Source: Hydrogenophaga sp. SL48
GTDB lineage: Bacteria; Pseudomonadota; Gammaproteobacteria; Burkholderiales; Burkholderiaceae_C
Assembly: GCF_021729865.1 (NCBI RefSeq)
Contig: NZ_CP063400.1
Location: 1,116,001 to 1,180,000 of the forward strand
Direction of reading: 5' to 3'
DNA length: 64,000 nucleotides
Part shown: positions 22,333-31,730 of the stretch, piece after piece
How the letters are laid out: each line of letters begins with the position of its first letter
How positions within the stretch are numbered: the first letter of the stretch is position 1
The notes under the pieces: model-generated
The model's database searches: none
What the model was told of the DNA's origin: nothing
What the model saw: the letters and a program-made list of their open reading frames with translations, nothing else
Made by a program: the position numbers and the translations under genes

Positions 22333-23640
22333 TCAAGCCGGGCCGACCTCCATCCAGGCGATGGCCAGACCCAGCCAGCGCCGGTCGTCATTCACACCGA
22401 GGTCCAGCGGACGGTGCGTCGATGGCACCGTGATGCCCACCTGCAGCTCGGTGCGGTCTGCCTCCGGCCAGTGGGTGGGATCCAGATGCGCATGCCATTC
22501 GAAGCCTTGGTCACAGGGCTGGATCCAGGCGGAATCGACCGGGCGGTGGTTCACGCTGAGTGACGACCCGTTCAGCAGCCCCTCCTGGATCTCGATCAGG
22601 ACCCGGATCCTGAGGTTCAGGGGTCTGTCCAAGCCCACCGGCAACGTCCGCGAGGCGTGGTGGCATGGCCCGGTCCAGCGGAACAGGGTGCCGTCGGCGT
22701 CCGTTTCGAGACCATGCCATTCGAAACCGGCGAACTCGTCTTCGCAGTCGAAACGCAGCGTCTTGTCCGGCACCATGGGCGCGCGCGTGTCTGCAAGGTC
22801 GTGTGAGCCCTTGAAGGTCTGGTTCCGCCCGGCACCCGCCGTGGCGCCGCGCTCGGCGTTCAATGGGGTTTCGATCCGCACCAGCCGGTCTTCGGTGGCC
22901 GCACGCAGCGCGGCCGTCAGCTCTTTCATGAGGTGGTCCGGGCTGTTCTCGCGCAGGGCGGCCAGACAGGCGCGCTGTTCGGCCACATCGCGGCGCCGGT
23001 AGGCGTTGCGGCGCCAGGCGGCATTGAACTTGAAGACCGAGACTTCGCCGGTCGACGCGAACCGTGCCCCGGACCCGTGCAGACGCAGCAGAAACTCCTG
23101 GTCCACGGCGGTGCGCGACACCTCAGGGCCCACCCACCCGCCCGCGCGGCGTGCGGCCTGGCGCGTGTGGATCAGCGACGATGGCGGGAAGAAGTGCAGG
23201 GGGGTGAACCGGTCGTTGGGGAAAAAACCGGTCAGCGCCCGCAGGCCCGAGGTCGGCGGGCCATAGAGCAGGCACCCGGCGGCCAGCACCTCGGCGTGGG
23301 TGGCATCAAAACACCGGCGCGCGGCCTCCAGGTGCCGGGGCGCCCACAGGTCGTCATGGCCCAGGTAGGCCACCAAGCGCCCCCGGGCCAGCGACAGGCC
23401 GACATTGTTGGGCCCCCATTGGCTGCCACAGTTGCTGTCCAGGTTGACCCAGCGGATGCGGCGATCGTTCAGCGCAACAACCACGGCCTCGCTGTCGTCG
23501 GTGCAGGCATCGCCGATCACCAGCAGCTCAAAATCCGGTTCGGTCTGGTCCAGCACGCTGGACAAGGCCAGCGCCAGCGCGCTGCTCCAGTTGTAGGTGG
23601 CGACGATGACGCTGAAGAAGGGCGCGGCCGCTTCGCTCAC
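22333..23640 (-). CDS. Family 2 glycosyltransferase with unassigned C-terminal domain
   Basis: A 435-residue protein. The N-terminal half is a GT-A family 2 glycosyltransferase: FFSVIVATYNWSSALALALSSVLDQ, then FELLVIGDACTDDSEAV, and GHDDLWAPRHLE carrying the DxD-like metal site. From about residue 245 to the end is a separate, probably beta-rich region rich in W, H and D, which I do not recognise. Its start overlaps the stop of the cupin/epimerase-like gene by 4 bp, so the two form a pair. It probably adds a sugar to a surface glycan; donor and acceptor are unknown. Confidence 0.82.
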   Translation of the reverse strand: MSEAAAPFFSVIVATYNWSSALALALSSVLDQTEPDFELLVIGDACTDDSEAVVVALNDRRIRWVNLDSNCGSQWGPNNVGLSLARGRLVAYLGHDDLWAPRHLEAARRCFDATHAEVLAAGCLLYGPPTSGLRALTGFFPNDRFTPLHFFPPSSLIHTRQAARRAGGWVGPEVSRTAVDQEFLLRLHGSGARFASTGEVSVFKFNAAWRRNAYRRRDVAEQRACLAALRENSPDHLMKELTAALRAATEDRLVRIETPLNAERGATAGAGRNQTFKGSHDLADTRAPMVPDKTLRFDCEDEFAGFEWHGLETDADGTLFRWTGPCHHASRTLPVGLDRPLNLRIRVLIEIQEGLLNGSSLSVNHRPVDSAWIQPCDQGFEWHAHLDPTHWPEADRTELQVGITVPSTHRPLDLGVNDDRRWLGLAIAWMEVGPA

Positions 23641-24185
23641 CAGCCCGGGCCTTTGTCGAAGCTGTAGGGGACGCTTTCAGGTGCCACGCGGTACTTGTCC
23701 GGACTCTCGTGGTTGTAGGGTTCGGTGGGCATGTTGATGAAGACGGCGTCGGTCAGACCGATGTTCTGCACCGCGTGCACCACGTAAGGGGGAATCAGGA
23801 GCAGGCCACGGTTCCGCTCCGTCAGGTAGATTTCGTTGATCAGGCCGTGCGTGGGCGAGTCCTCCCGCATGTCCCAGAGCACGTACTTCACAAAGCCCGT
23901 CAGCGAAAACATGCGGTCGCACTGGTGCTGGTGGTAGACCCAGCCTTTGATCTTGCCTGGCCGGATCATGGAGGCATACACATGGTGCACCGGGGCCGGG
24001 TGGAATCCCCAGGACTGACTGAGCATCTCCACAATCTCCCCTCGCTCGTCTTCATGGGTGATCGCCTCGCGCAACTGGACGTCCTGGATCAGACGCTGTT
24101 TTCGCTGACCTGTCGGGGTGACGGTGGACAGGTCTTTGGTGGCGATGTGGGGGTCAACCGCTCTCGTTGGCGTGGCGTGGGTCAT
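23637..24185 (-). CDS. RmlC-like cupin, dTDP-sugar epimerase type
   Basis: A 182-residue cupin resembling the dTDP-4-dehydrorhamnose 3,5-epimerase/FdtA superfamily. WVYHQHQCDRMFSLTG occupies the place of the RmlC catalytic-His strand. LWDMREDSPTHG, then LLLIPPYVVHAVQNIG and INMPTEPYNHESPD match the family's later motifs. It is coupled to the glycosyltransferase downstream (4-bp overlap). The pair probably makes or attaches an unusual deoxy-sugar, but no other nucleotide-sugar genes are in the window. Confidence 0.72.
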   Translation of the reverse strand: MTHATPTRAVDPHIATKDLSTVTPTGQRKQRLIQDVQLREAITHEDERGEIVEMLSQSWGFHPAPVHHVYASMIRPGKIKGWVYHQHQCDRMFSLTGFVKYVLWDMREDSPTHGLINEIYLTERNRGLLLIPPYVVHAVQNIGLTDAVFINMPTEPYNHESPDKYRVAPESVPYSFDKGPGW

Positions 24186-24429
24186 GATGAAGGGCGCTTC
24201 TTTCTTTCTGGCAGGAACAGCATCGCGGACGTTGCGATGGGACAGTGTGGCAGGTCAGTGCAGGTGCTGACCACCGAAGTGTGCGAAATGGCACCGCCAG
24301 AACCATCTTTCAGCCACACGTTACCGCCCGATCCTCAACCGCAGGAAGCGACGGTCCGTTCAATGCAGCCCCGCCCGACCAGACCGCTCAGCGGGAAGGC
24401 CCGCTCCCAGCGCTGGGCCCAGGTGTGAC

Positions 24430-25191
24430 TCAGACCCGGCGGAACACGAGGTCCCAGACGCCGTGGCCCAGCTTGAGGCCGCGGTTTTCAAACTTGGTGA
24501 GCGGCCGGTAGTCAGGCTGGGGCGCGTAGCCATCGCCGCCCGCTGTGTTGGCCAGCAACGGCTCGGCGCTCAGCACCTGCAGCATCTGCTCGGCGTAGGG
24601 CTGCCAGTCGGTGGCCATGTGCAGGTAGCCACCGGGCTTGAGGTGGCGTGCCAGGCGGTTGACGAACGGGGTCTGGATCAGGCGGCGCTTGTGGTGGCGG
24701 CTTTTGTGCCAGGGGTCGGGGAAGAAGATGTGCACACCGTCCAGGCTTTGCTCGGGCAGCATGTGGTCCAGCACCTCCACCGCGTCGTGGCGGAAGATGC
24801 GGATGTTTTCAATGCCCTGCTCGCCACACAGTTTCAGCAGCGCGCCCACGCCGGGTTCGTGCACCTCGCAGCAGAGGAAGTTGTCGCCCGGGCGCACCTG
24901 GGCAATCTGTGCCGTGGCGCCGCCCATGCCGAAGCCGATCTCCATGATGAGCGGTGCGCTGCGGCCGAAGGCGGCCGTGGTGTCCAGCGCTTGCGCGGCG
25001 TCGTAGTTCAGCAGGAAACGCGGGCCGAACTGTTCGTAGGCCCGCTGCTGTCCCGGGCCGGTGCGCCCGGCTCGCAGCACATAGCTCTTGACCACCCGCA
25101 TGAACGGCTTGCTCGCGCCGTCCTCGTCGCGATCGACAGGGGTTTCCTGGGGCTGGGCGTCGGCGTTGTGGGTCGGGCTGGCGGGGTTCAT
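24430..25191 (-). CDS. trmB: tRNA (guanine-46-N7)-methyltransferase
   Basis: A 253-residue SAM-dependent enzyme that forms m7G46 in the tRNA variable loop. Diagnostic features are the SAM-binding [15 protein letters not shown] and the family-specific [20 protein letters not shown], followed by [17 protein letters not shown]. The N-terminal 40 residues are a polar, poorly conserved tail. The 244-bp region between it and the cupin gene upstream of 24430 shows an AGCGGG-AAGG-CCCGCT hairpin and a CCCAGCGCTGGG palindrome but no T-tract. Confidence 0.95.
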   Translation of the reverse strand: MNPASPTHNADAQPQETPVDRDEDGASKPFMRVVKSYVLRAGRTGPGQQRAYEQFGPRFLLNYDAAQALDTTAAFGRSAPLIMEIGFGMGGATAQIAQVRPGDNFLCCEVHEPGVGALLKLCGEQGIENIRIFRHDAVEVLDHMLPEQSLDGVHIFFPDPWHKSRHHKRRLIQTPFVNRLARHLKPGGYLHMATDWQPYAEQMLQVLSAEPLLANTAGGDGYAPQPDYRPLTKFENRGLKLGHGVWDLVFRRV

Positions 25192-25404
25192 GGCAAGGGG
25201 CGAAAAAAGGGTGGCAGATTGTAGGCCGGTGCCTGGATCGCACCCCGGGCGCTTGTACTGAAAAATGCCGCAAACGATGGGTGGTCGTCTGGGAGGTCTG
25301 AAACGGTCTTGCCACAGGGCGGTTGGCCGTTAGGATTTAATCCAAGCACATTTTGAAACTGGGGCCGTGGTATTCGCAGACTGCAGCCCTCTCGTTGGAT
25401 CCCC

Positions 25405-26562
25405 ATGACAAAAACTCTTCCTCTGCCTGTGGGCCTGTCCCGTCGCGAATTTGCCCGTTGCGCGGCTGGTGTTGCGGCTCTCGCGGTTCCAGCGCTGCAC
25501 GCGCAGTCGTCCAATCGCATCGTTCTGGGGCAGTCGGCCGCGTTCACCGGAGCGGCGGCCCAGCTGGGCATCCAGTTTCATGCCGGCGCCAAGCTGTTTT
25601 TTGACCAGTACAACGCACAAGGGGGTTCGGGTCGCCAACGGGTGGAGATCGCGCAGATGGACGATGGCTACGAGCCGGACCGCTGCGCAGAGAACACCCG
25701 CAAGCTGCTGGCCGACGACGTGTTCGCGCTGTTCGGGTACATCGGCACGCCCACCAGCGTGGCCGCGTTGCCGCTGGCCACCAAGGCGGAGGTGCCTTTC
25801 ATTGCGCCGTTCACCGGCGCCATGTCGCTGCGTCAGCCTTTCAACCGCATGGCCTTTCACCTGCGTGCGTCGTACAACGACGAGACAGAGCTGATCGTGC
25901 GCAACCTGCACAACCTGGGTCTGAACCGGGTCGCGGTGTTCCACCAGAACGACGCCTACGGCAAGGCCGGGCTCGATGGCATGACGCTGGCACTCTCGTC
26001 GCGCAACCTGAAGCCGGTGGCGACCGCCACGGTCGAGCGCAACTCGGTGGACGTGGCCGCGGCCGTGGCCACGATCAACGCCGCCAACCCGCAGGCGGTG
26101 GTGCAGATCAGCGCCTACAAGTCCTGCGCCGCCTACATCCGCGCGGCCCGCAAGGCGGGTTACGGCGGCAGCTTCTACAACGTGTCCTTCGTCGGCACAC
26201 AGGCCCTGGCCGACGAGCTGGGCAAAGACGGCGCCGGTGTGGTGGTGTCCCAGGTGGTGCCCAACCCCTACGCGGGCTCCAAGCCGATCTCACGCGAGTT
26301 CCGTGACGCGATTGCCGAAGGTGGCAACAAGGTGCAACCCAACTTCTCCAGCATGGAGGGGTATCTCGCCGCCAAGTTGGTGGCTGAGGGTTTGCGGCGC
26401 GCCGGCTCGCGGGTCACCCGGGAATCGCTGATCAGCGGGCTGGAGTCGCTGGGCGAGCAGTCGCTGGGTGGGTACTCGGTGTCGCTGAGCGGCCGCGATC
26501 ACGTGGCCTCGTCGTTTGTCGAGCTGTCGATGCTGACGGGCGACGGCAAGATCCGGACCTGA
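25405..26562 (+). CDS. Branched-chain-amino-acid-type ABC transporter substrate-binding protein, Tat-like signal
   Basis: A 385-residue periplasmic binding protein of the LivJ/LivK type (Peripla_BP_6). The N-terminus has a twin-arginine pattern (SRREFARCAAG) before the hydrophobic core and an ALHAQ cleavage site, so export may be by Tat. The mature part starts with NRIVLGQSAAFTGAAAQLG and has RVAVFHQNDAYGKAGLDG, typical of the family. No permease or ATPase genes are adjacent, so it is an orphan. A GGATT-T-AATCC palindrome lies 62 bp upstream (25333-25343). It converges on gluQ with a 6-bp gap. Confidence 0.87.
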   Translation: MTKTLPLPVGLSRREFARCAAGVAALAVPALHAQSSNRIVLGQSAAFTGAAAQLGIQFHAGAKLFFDQYNAQGGSGRQRVEIAQMDDGYEPDRCAENTRKLLADDVFALFGYIGTPTSVAALPLATKAEVPFIAPFTGAMSLRQPFNRMAFHLRASYNDETELIVRNLHNLGLNRVAVFHQNDAYGKAGLDGMTLALSSRNLKPVATATVERNSVDVAAAVATINAANPQAVVQISAYKSCAAYIRAARKAGYGGSFYNVSFVGTQALADELGKDGAGVVVSQVVPNPYAGSKPISREFRDAIAEGGNKVQPNFSSMEGYLAAKLVAEGLRRAGSRVTRESLISGLESLGEQSLGGYSVSLSGRDHVASSFVELSMLTGDGKIRT

Positions 26563-26568
26563 ACGCCT

Positions 26569-27510
26569 TCAAACCGGCGCCAGGTCTCTCCAGGGCCAGG
26601 CGTTGACCCACTGTGAGAGCGCGTCGGGCAGGGAGCCGGTCGCGGCTGGCAGCCCCAGGTGCTGCGCCGCCTGGTTCAGGGCGATCAGCGGGTGGGCGAG
26701 GTCCAGCGCCTGCGCGCCGTTTTGTTTGCTCAATTTTTCGCCGTTGTCTCCCATGACCAGGGGTGTGTGCAGGCAGCTCGGCACCGGCAGACCGAGTGCC
26801 TGTTGCAGCAGCCGCTGGCGCGGCGTGTTGTCGCTCAGGTCCTCGCCCCGCACGATCTGGGTGATGCCCTGCTCGGCGTCGTCGACCACCACCGCGAGCT
26901 GGTAGGCCCACAGGCCGTCCGCGCGCCGCAGCACGAAGTCGCCCACCTCGGTGGCCACGTCCTGTGCCTGCGGTCCCAGGCGGCGATCGGTCCAGTGCAG
27001 CTTTCCAGGTTCGACCCGAAAACGCCAGGCTCGCGCTTCCCTGCCGTGGAGTCCGCCACGCTCGGGCCGGCAGGTCCCGGGGTAGACCGCCGCGTGGTGG
27101 CGCTCACGACCGAGGCCTGCGGCGTTCAGGGCGTTCTCGATGTCTTTGCGCGAGCAGGCGCAGGGGTAGGCGACTCCGTCGGCGATCAGCCGGTCGAGTG
27201 CGGCCTGGTACAGGGTGCCACGGCGCGACTGCCTGACCACGGGCTCGTCGCTGACCAGGCCACAGGCGGCCAGCTGCCGAAGGATGAGTTCATCGGCGCC
27301 CGGCACGCAACGCGGTGTGTCCACGTCTTCGATGCGGACGATCCAAATGCCGCCGTGGGCGCGTGCGTCCAGCCAGCTGGCCAGCGCCGCGACCAGCGAT
27401 CCGGCATGCAAGGGTCCGGTGGGTGAGGGCGCGAAACGACCGCGGTAGGTGGGGCCAGGGATGACGGACAAAAGCATGTCTCCGGAGCGCGTGAACGTGC
27501 CAGCAGACAC
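26569..27510 (-). CDS. gluQ: Glutamyl-Q tRNA(Asp) synthetase
   Basis: A 313-residue paralogue of the glutamyl-tRNA synthetase catalytic core that attaches glutamate to queuosine in tRNA-Asp. It has the HIGH-like [21 protein letters not shown], a zinc site formed by CACS and YPGTC, and the KMSKS-like KLSKQNG. The anticodon-binding domain of GltX is absent, as expected. The start may be ATG 27477 (MLLSV) rather than 27510. Upstream, towards the flavoprotein gene, lies a G/C-hairpin repeat. Confidence 0.93.
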   Translation of the reverse strand: MSAGTFTRSGDMLLSVIPGPTYRGRFAPSPTGPLHAGSLVAALASWLDARAHGGIWIVRIEDVDTPRCVPGADELILRQLAACGLVSDEPVVRQSRRGTLYQAALDRLIADGVAYPCACSRKDIENALNAAGLGRERHHAAVYPGTCRPERGGLHGREARAWRFRVEPGKLHWTDRRLGPQAQDVATEVGDFVLRRADGLWAYQLAVVVDDAEQGITQIVRGEDLSDNTPRQRLLQQALGLPVPSCLHTPLVMGDNGEKLSKQNGAQALDLAHPLIALNQAAQHLGLPAATGSLPDALSQWVNAWPWRDLAPV

Positions 27511-27523
27511 CGCGGAACCGCCC

Positions 27524-27592
27524 TTCGACAGGCTCAGGACGGGCCGCTGGTGTGTCCCCCTGGGGGGAAGACGCAGCGCGGCGCAGGGGGAT
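27524..27592. repeat. G/C-hairpin intergenic repeat, copy E
   Basis: Begins with CCCTTCGACAGGCTCAGGAC, a core I recall as a common dispersed repeat of Burkholderiales, and continues with GGGCCGCTGGTGTGTCCCCC, GGGGGG and GACGCAGCGCGGCGCAGGGGG. The order of modules matches copy C at 15828. It lies between gluQ and the flavoprotein gene. Confidence 0.6.
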
Positions 27593-28731
27593 CAGATGAC
27601 CGCGAGCGCCAGCTCCAGCCCGGAGACAAAGGCGTCTTCGACCCGGTGGCCCAGGCACCAGTCGCCGCACAGGCCGATGCCCAGTTCCTTGTCGAAGATG
27701 TACGACTGACCCAGCGGTTGCTGGGTCTGTGCAAAACGCCAGCGGTGCACCACGGCATGGCTGGGCGTGGCGCGGATGCCGGTGATTTCGGCGAAGCCCT
27801 TGAGCAGCTTGGCCTTGACGCGGTCGGCGTCGTCTTCCAGGTGCTTGGTCGACCAGGCGGGGCTGGCCTGGATGGTCCAGCGCTCGATCGGCTCACGGCC
27901 CGGTTTGCTGTTTTCGCGGGCCAGCCAGCTGATGCGGTGGTGCGTGCTGCGCGCAGCGTTCCACTGCGGCCCCAGGTGGGGCAGTCCGGGCTGCATGGCG
28001 TTGGGGTAAGCGACCATGAGGGTCCAGCAGGGGGCCACCTGCACCGAGGCCAACTGGTGGCGCAGGTGGGGCGCGTGGCCCGACGCCAGCAGCAGGTCGT
28101 GGGCCTGCAGGTGCGGCAGCGCCAGCAGCACGCGGTCAAAACCGCCGATCACGTGTTGCCCGCCTTCCGCGTCTTCGGCGCGCAGCTGCCATTGTTCGGG
28201 GTGCAGCACATCGCGCTCGATGTGGGTGACGCGCGTTTCAGTGAAGGTGCGCGCCTTCAGGTTGCCGAAGAGTTCGGGGTGGGCCAGGGGCTGGGCCCAG
28301 TGGTTGACCAGCCCGCTCATGCCGGGAACGGCCACGAAATGGGGTTCGGTCGGTGGCGGCGCGCTGGCCAGCACGTGACCCAGTTCGTCGAGCACGCGCA
28401 CCGTGCTCACGCTCCAGGGACGCACCATGGTCTGCGCGGTGAGCAGGGCCCGGGCGAAGCGCTTGTCTCGCACGGTGAAGTACTGTGCGCCGTGGTCAAA
28501 GCCGCCGAATTCGGTGCGGCGCGTGGACATGCGTCCCCCAAAGCCGCGGCTCTTCTCGAACAGGGTGACCCTGTGCCCGGCCTGAACCAGGGTGCGCGCG
28601 CAGGCCACACCGGCCATGCCCGCACCGACCACCGCAAAGTGCAGAGTACCGGGGCGGTCGGCTGCCTCGGCCTTGGGCGCCCGCGCGGCGGAAACAGGGG
28701 GTCGGGGACGTGGTGTCTTGTTGTTTTTCAT
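27592..28731 (-). CDS. Renalase-like FAD-dependent oxidoreductase
   Basis: A 379-residue flavoprotein. After a polar N-terminal stretch comes the dinucleotide-binding FAVVGAGMAGVACAR and then FEKSRGFGGRMSTRR, followed by FDHGAQYFTVRD; this set is typical of bacterial renalase-like amine oxidases. WLARENSKPGRE and a C-terminal GLCGDWCLGHRVEDAFVSG (FAD-binding end motif) complete the fold. I chose ATG 28731 (MKNNKTPRP); the open frame continues upstream but runs antisense through the LysR gene. Natural substrate unknown; bacterial relatives oxidise dihydro forms of NAD(P)H isomers. Confidence 0.85.
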   Translation of the reverse strand: MKNNKTPRPRPPVSAARAPKAEAADRPGTLHFAVVGAGMAGVACARTLVQAGHRVTLFEKSRGFGGRMSTRRTEFGGFDHGAQYFTVRDKRFARALLTAQTMVRPWSVSTVRVLDELGHVLASAPPPTEPHFVAVPGMSGLVNHWAQPLAHPELFGNLKARTFTETRVTHIERDVLHPEQWQLRAEDAEGGQHVIGGFDRVLLALPHLQAHDLLLASGHAPHLRHQLASVQVAPCWTLMVAYPNAMQPGLPHLGPQWNAARSTHHRISWLARENSKPGREPIERWTIQASPAWSTKHLEDDADRVKAKLLKGFAEITGIRATPSHAVVHRWRFAQTQQPLGQSYIFDKELGIGLCGDWCLGHRVEDAFVSGLELALAVI

Positions 28732-28802
28732 GGCGCTGTGCGGTGGTTGGATGGGATGGTTGCACTGTAGCAGTCCTCGTGCGCCGGACGCCCTGATTCG
28801 CG

Positions 28803-29750
28803 TCAGCCGAGGTGATGGTTTTCCAGCAGGGCGCTGCGGGTGGTGGGGTGTTGCAGGCGATCGAGCCACCAGCGCAGTGCCCGTCCCGTGTCGGTCGCGT
28901 TGCGCGAACGCCGCCAGGCGTAGGCCACCCGGATGACGTGGCCGGGGCGCTGTGTGGTCATGACCACCAGGTGGCCCGCGGTGATGTAGGGCTGGGCCAT
29001 GGGCAGCGGCAGGAAACCGCAGCCCAGGCCGCGCAACTGCGCTTCGAGCTTGTGCTGCATCGTGGGCACGGTCAGCACATCCTGACCCGGCAGGATGTTG
29101 AACGACTGGCCGTTGCCGCGCTGGGTGCTGTCGGCCACCGCGACCGCGCGGTGGTGCCGCAGGTCGTCGTCGCACAGGTGGTGCTGCACCGTCGCGAGAG
29201 CGTGGTGGGGTGCCACGGCAAACACGAAGCGCATCTGGCCCAGGGGCGCGGTCTGGATGTCGGGCAGCGAGATCTCGGCCGATACCCCCAGCGCCAGATC
29301 GGCCAGGCCGTTCTGCAGCGCTTCGAGCGTGCCGGAAAGCGTCTCGGCGCGGAGTTTGATGCGCGTGGGCGCGCCGGTCGCGTAGAAGGCCTCGCACAGC
29401 TCGAACAGCGTGCCACGCGCGACGATGGCATCGGCAGCGATGGTGAGCTGAGGTTCCCAGCCGGTGGCGACCCGTTTGACGCGCTGGGCCACGGCGTCCA
29501 GCTCGCCCAGCAGGTACTGCCCGGCGCGCAGCAGTTCGGCGCCGGCCGGTGTGAGCTGGGCACGCCGCGCGCTGCGGTCAAACAGCAGCACATCCAGTGC
29601 GTCTTCGATCTGTCGCACCCGGTAGGTCAGGGCGCTGGGCACCATGCCCAGTTCGCGCGCTGCGGCGGCCATGCTGCCCAGCCTCGCCACGGCCTCCAGC
29701 AAGCCCAGGTTTTCCGGCGACAGCGCGGAGCGGGGGGAGTGGGTGGCCAT
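28803..29750 (-). CDS. LysR-family transcriptional regulator, divergent from pirin operon
   Basis: A 315-residue LysR-type regulator. The helix-turn-helix (NLGLLEAVARLGSMAAAARELGMVPSALTYRVRQIED) is intact, and the effector domain follows from about residue 95. It diverges from the pirin/DoxX/flavodoxin genes; the 150-bp space contains a perfect LysR-type palindrome (29790-29808). It probably activates those genes under electrophile or quinone stress, as similar pairs do in other proteobacteria; this is inferred from context. Confidence 0.88.
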   Translation of the reverse strand: MATHSPRSALSPENLGLLEAVARLGSMAAAARELGMVPSALTYRVRQIEDALDVLLFDRSARRAQLTPAGAELLRAGQYLLGELDAVAQRVKRVATGWEPQLTIAADAIVARGTLFELCEAFYATGAPTRIKLRAETLSGTLEALQNGLADLALGVSAEISLPDIQTAPLGQMRFVFAVAPHHALATVQHHLCDDDLRHHRAVAVADSTQRGNGQSFNILPGQDVLTVPTMQHKLEAQLRGLGCGFLPLPMAQPYITAGHLVVMTTQRPGHVIRVAYAWRRSRNATDTGRALRWWLDRLQHPTTRSALLENHHLG

Positions 29751-29789
29751 GGTGCTGCTGTCTCAGGAGTGGAGGTTGATCGGTATTTT

Positions 29790-29808
29790 CATTCAAATGA
29801 ATTGAATG
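29790..29808. promoter_or_regulatory. LysR-type operator (perfect palindrome)
   Basis: CATTCAA-ATGAA-TTGAATG, a 7+5+7 perfect inverted repeat. It contains the classical T-N11-A LysR box (TCAAATGAATTGA). It lies midway between the divergent LysR gene (29750) and the pirin gene (29901). Confidence 0.65.
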
Positions 29809-29900
29809 ATGCCATCAAATCCCTGCCGCCTGCAATGGGCCTCCCTTGCCCACAATCACCTTCATGCAGCCACTGAGGCTGGGCCTACAGGAGATTCACC

Positions 29901-30602
29901 ATGATGCAGATCAGACGCTCGCAGGAACGCGGTTACGCCGACCACGGCTGGCTCAAGAGTCACCACTCGTTTTCGTTTGCGGGCTACCACGACCCGGCCT
30001 GGATGGGCTGGGGCAACCTGCGCGTGATCAACGAAGACCGCATTGCACCCGGCATGGGTTTTGGTACGCACGGTCACCGCGACATGGAAATCATCAGCTA
30101 CGTGCTGCAGGGCAACCTGGCGCACAAGGACAGCATGGGCAATGTCAAGGGCATTCCGCCGGGTGATGTGCAGCGCATGAGCGCGGGCAAGGGCGTGATG
30201 CACAGCGAGTTCAACCATGCGCCCGACCAGACCACGCATTTCCTGCAAATCTGGATCGAGCCCAACGTGAAGGGCATCGAGCCTGGCTATGAACAGAAGA
30301 CCTTTGCTGACGTGGACAAGCGCGGTCAGCTCCGGCTGGTGGCCTCGCCCGATGGCGCGCAGGGTTCGGTGAGCATCCACGCCGACGCGGCGCTGTACGC
30401 CGGGCTGCTGGATGCCGAAGAAAGTGCCGAACTGGCCCTGGACCCGAGCCGCAAGGCCTATGTGCACGTGGTGCGCGGCACGCTGGACGTGAACGGCCAG
30501 CGCCTGAACACGGGCGACGCCGCGCTGTTGCAAGGCGAAACACAGCTGCAGCTGGCCCACGGCGAAGATGCCGAGGTGCTGGTGTTCGACCTCGCGGCCT
30601 GA
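29901..30602 (+). CDS. Pirin family protein
   Basis: A 233-residue bicupin of the pirin/YhhW type. The metal-binding set is visible in the N-terminal cupin: GTHGHRDMEIISYVLQG, then GVMHSEFNHA. SRKAYVHVVRGTLDVNGQRL in the C-terminal domain is also family-typical. Bacterial pirins act as quercetin dioxygenases or redox-linked regulators. It is first in a three-gene plus-strand set with DoxX and a flavodoxin, which suggests handling of quinone- or flavonoid-like electrophiles. AGGAG precedes ATG 29901. Confidence 0.92.
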   Translation: MMQIRRSQERGYADHGWLKSHHSFSFAGYHDPAWMGWGNLRVINEDRIAPGMGFGTHGHRDMEIISYVLQGNLAHKDSMGNVKGIPPGDVQRMSAGKGVMHSEFNHAPDQTTHFLQIWIEPNVKGIEPGYEQKTFADVDKRGQLRLVASPDGAQGSVSIHADAALYAGLLDAEESAELALDPSRKAYVHVVRGTLDVNGQRLNTGDAALLQGETQLQLAHGEDAEVLVFDLAA

Positions 30603-30663
30603 TGCCCCGGCCTTGTTCCCGTCAACCTCGTCAAGGTTTTTTTCAACTCCCAAGGAGATTTCC

Positions 30664-31071
30664 ATGAATGCTCTGCAAAACCCCCTCGCCCTGATTTCCC
30701 GCCTGCTGCTCGCCGCCCTGTTCCTGCCCGCTGGCATCGGCAAGATCACCGGTTTCGAGGGCACCGTGGGCTACATCGCTTCGGTGGGCCTGCCGATGGC
30801 GACAGCCGGTGCTGTCGCTGCCATCGTGGTGGAGGTGCTCGGTGGCCTGGCGCTGCTGGTCGGTTTCGGCACGCGCTGGGCGGCCCTGGTGCTGGCGCTG
30901 TTCACGTTGACCGCATCGTTCTTTTTCCACAATTACTGGGCGGTGCCCGCTGAACAGCAGTTCATGCAACAGTTGCTGTTCATGAAGAACGTTGGCGTGA
31001 CCGGTGGCCTGCTCGCGCTGGCGGCCTTCGGTGCGGGTGCCTTCAGCCTGGATGCCCGCCGCACGAACTGA
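30664..31071 (+). CDS. DoxX family membrane protein
   Basis: A 135-residue integral membrane protein with four predicted helices. ISRLLLAALFLPAGIGKITGF at the N-terminus and VEVLGGLALLVGFGTRWAAL are typical of the DoxX/YphA group. AAGGAG stands 7 bp before ATG 30664, which decides the start over longer frames. It lies 61 bp after the pirin gene. The family is often paired with pirins and quinone oxidoreductases, but its biochemical role here is not known. Confidence 0.9.
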   Translation: MNALQNPLALISRLLLAALFLPAGIGKITGFEGTVGYIASVGLPMATAGAVAAIVVEVLGGLALLVGFGTRWAALVLALFTLTASFFFHNYWAVPAEQQFMQQLLFMKNVGVTGGLLALAAFGAGAFSLDARRTN

Positions 31072-31129
31072 ACTGTTTTTCCCGTCGTTTCAACCCCGCG
31101 CCCAGGCGCTCTCTTTCTGGAGTTATCAA

Positions 31130-31684
31130 ATGGCACACGTTGTGGTGGTTTATCACTCAGGCTACGGTCACACCCAGCGCATGGCGCAATCGGTGGCCGA
31201 GGGCGCTGGCGCGGAGCTGATCGCGATCGATGCCGAGGGCAATCTGCCCGAAGGCGGCTGGGACACGCTGAACGCGGCCGATGCGATCATCATGGGCTCG
31301 CCGACCTACATGGGCATGGCCAGCTGGCAGTTCAAGAAGTTCGCTGATGCGTCGAGCAAGCCCTGGTTCACCCAAGCCTGGAAAGACAAGGTCTTCGCCG
31401 GCTTCACCAACAGCGCCACCATGAACGGCGACAAGCTGTCCACGCTGCATTACCTGTTCACCCTGGCCATGCAGCACGGCGGGATCTGGGTCGGTACCGG
31501 CATGATGCCGAGCAACAGCAAAGCTGCGCAGCGCAACGATCTGAACTACGTGGGCTCGTTCAGCGGCGCCATGGCGCAAAGCCCGTCCGATGCGGGCGCC
31601 AACGAAATGCTCCCGGGCGACCTGGAAACCGCGCGCCAGTTTGGCGCCCGCGTGGCCGCCATGACCGTCAAGTTCAAAGGTTGA
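31130..31684 (+). CDS. Flavodoxin-like NAD(P)H:quinone oxidoreductase-type protein (WrbA/NQO-like)
   Basis: A 184-residue FMN-binding flavodoxin-fold protein. VVVYHSGYGHTQRMAQ supplies the phosphate-binding loop, DAIIMGSPTYMGMASWQFKKFAD the second FMN loop and FAGFTNSATMNGDKL the third. Start ATG 31130 follows CTGGAG. It ends the pirin-DoxX-flavodoxin set and probably reduces quinones by two electrons, protecting against redox cycling. The size fits the NADPH-dependent FMN reductase/WrbA group. Confidence 0.88.
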   Translation: MAHVVVVYHSGYGHTQRMAQSVAEGAGAELIAIDAEGNLPEGGWDTLNAADAIIMGSPTYMGMASWQFKKFADASSKPWFTQAWKDKVFAGFTNSATMNGDKLSTLHYLFTLAMQHGGIWVGTGMMPSNSKAAQRNDLNYVGSFSGAMAQSPSDAGANEMLPGDLETARQFGARVAAMTVKFKG

Positions 31685-31730
31685 GGTGGTGTGAGCGTGG
31701 TTCATGTCACGGATGGGTAACATCCGGGGC

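Noticed and set aside
24186..24429. Small gene upstream of the cupin/glycosyltransferase pair
   Set aside because: Open frames here lack a start signal and recognisable content; only short hairpins are visible.
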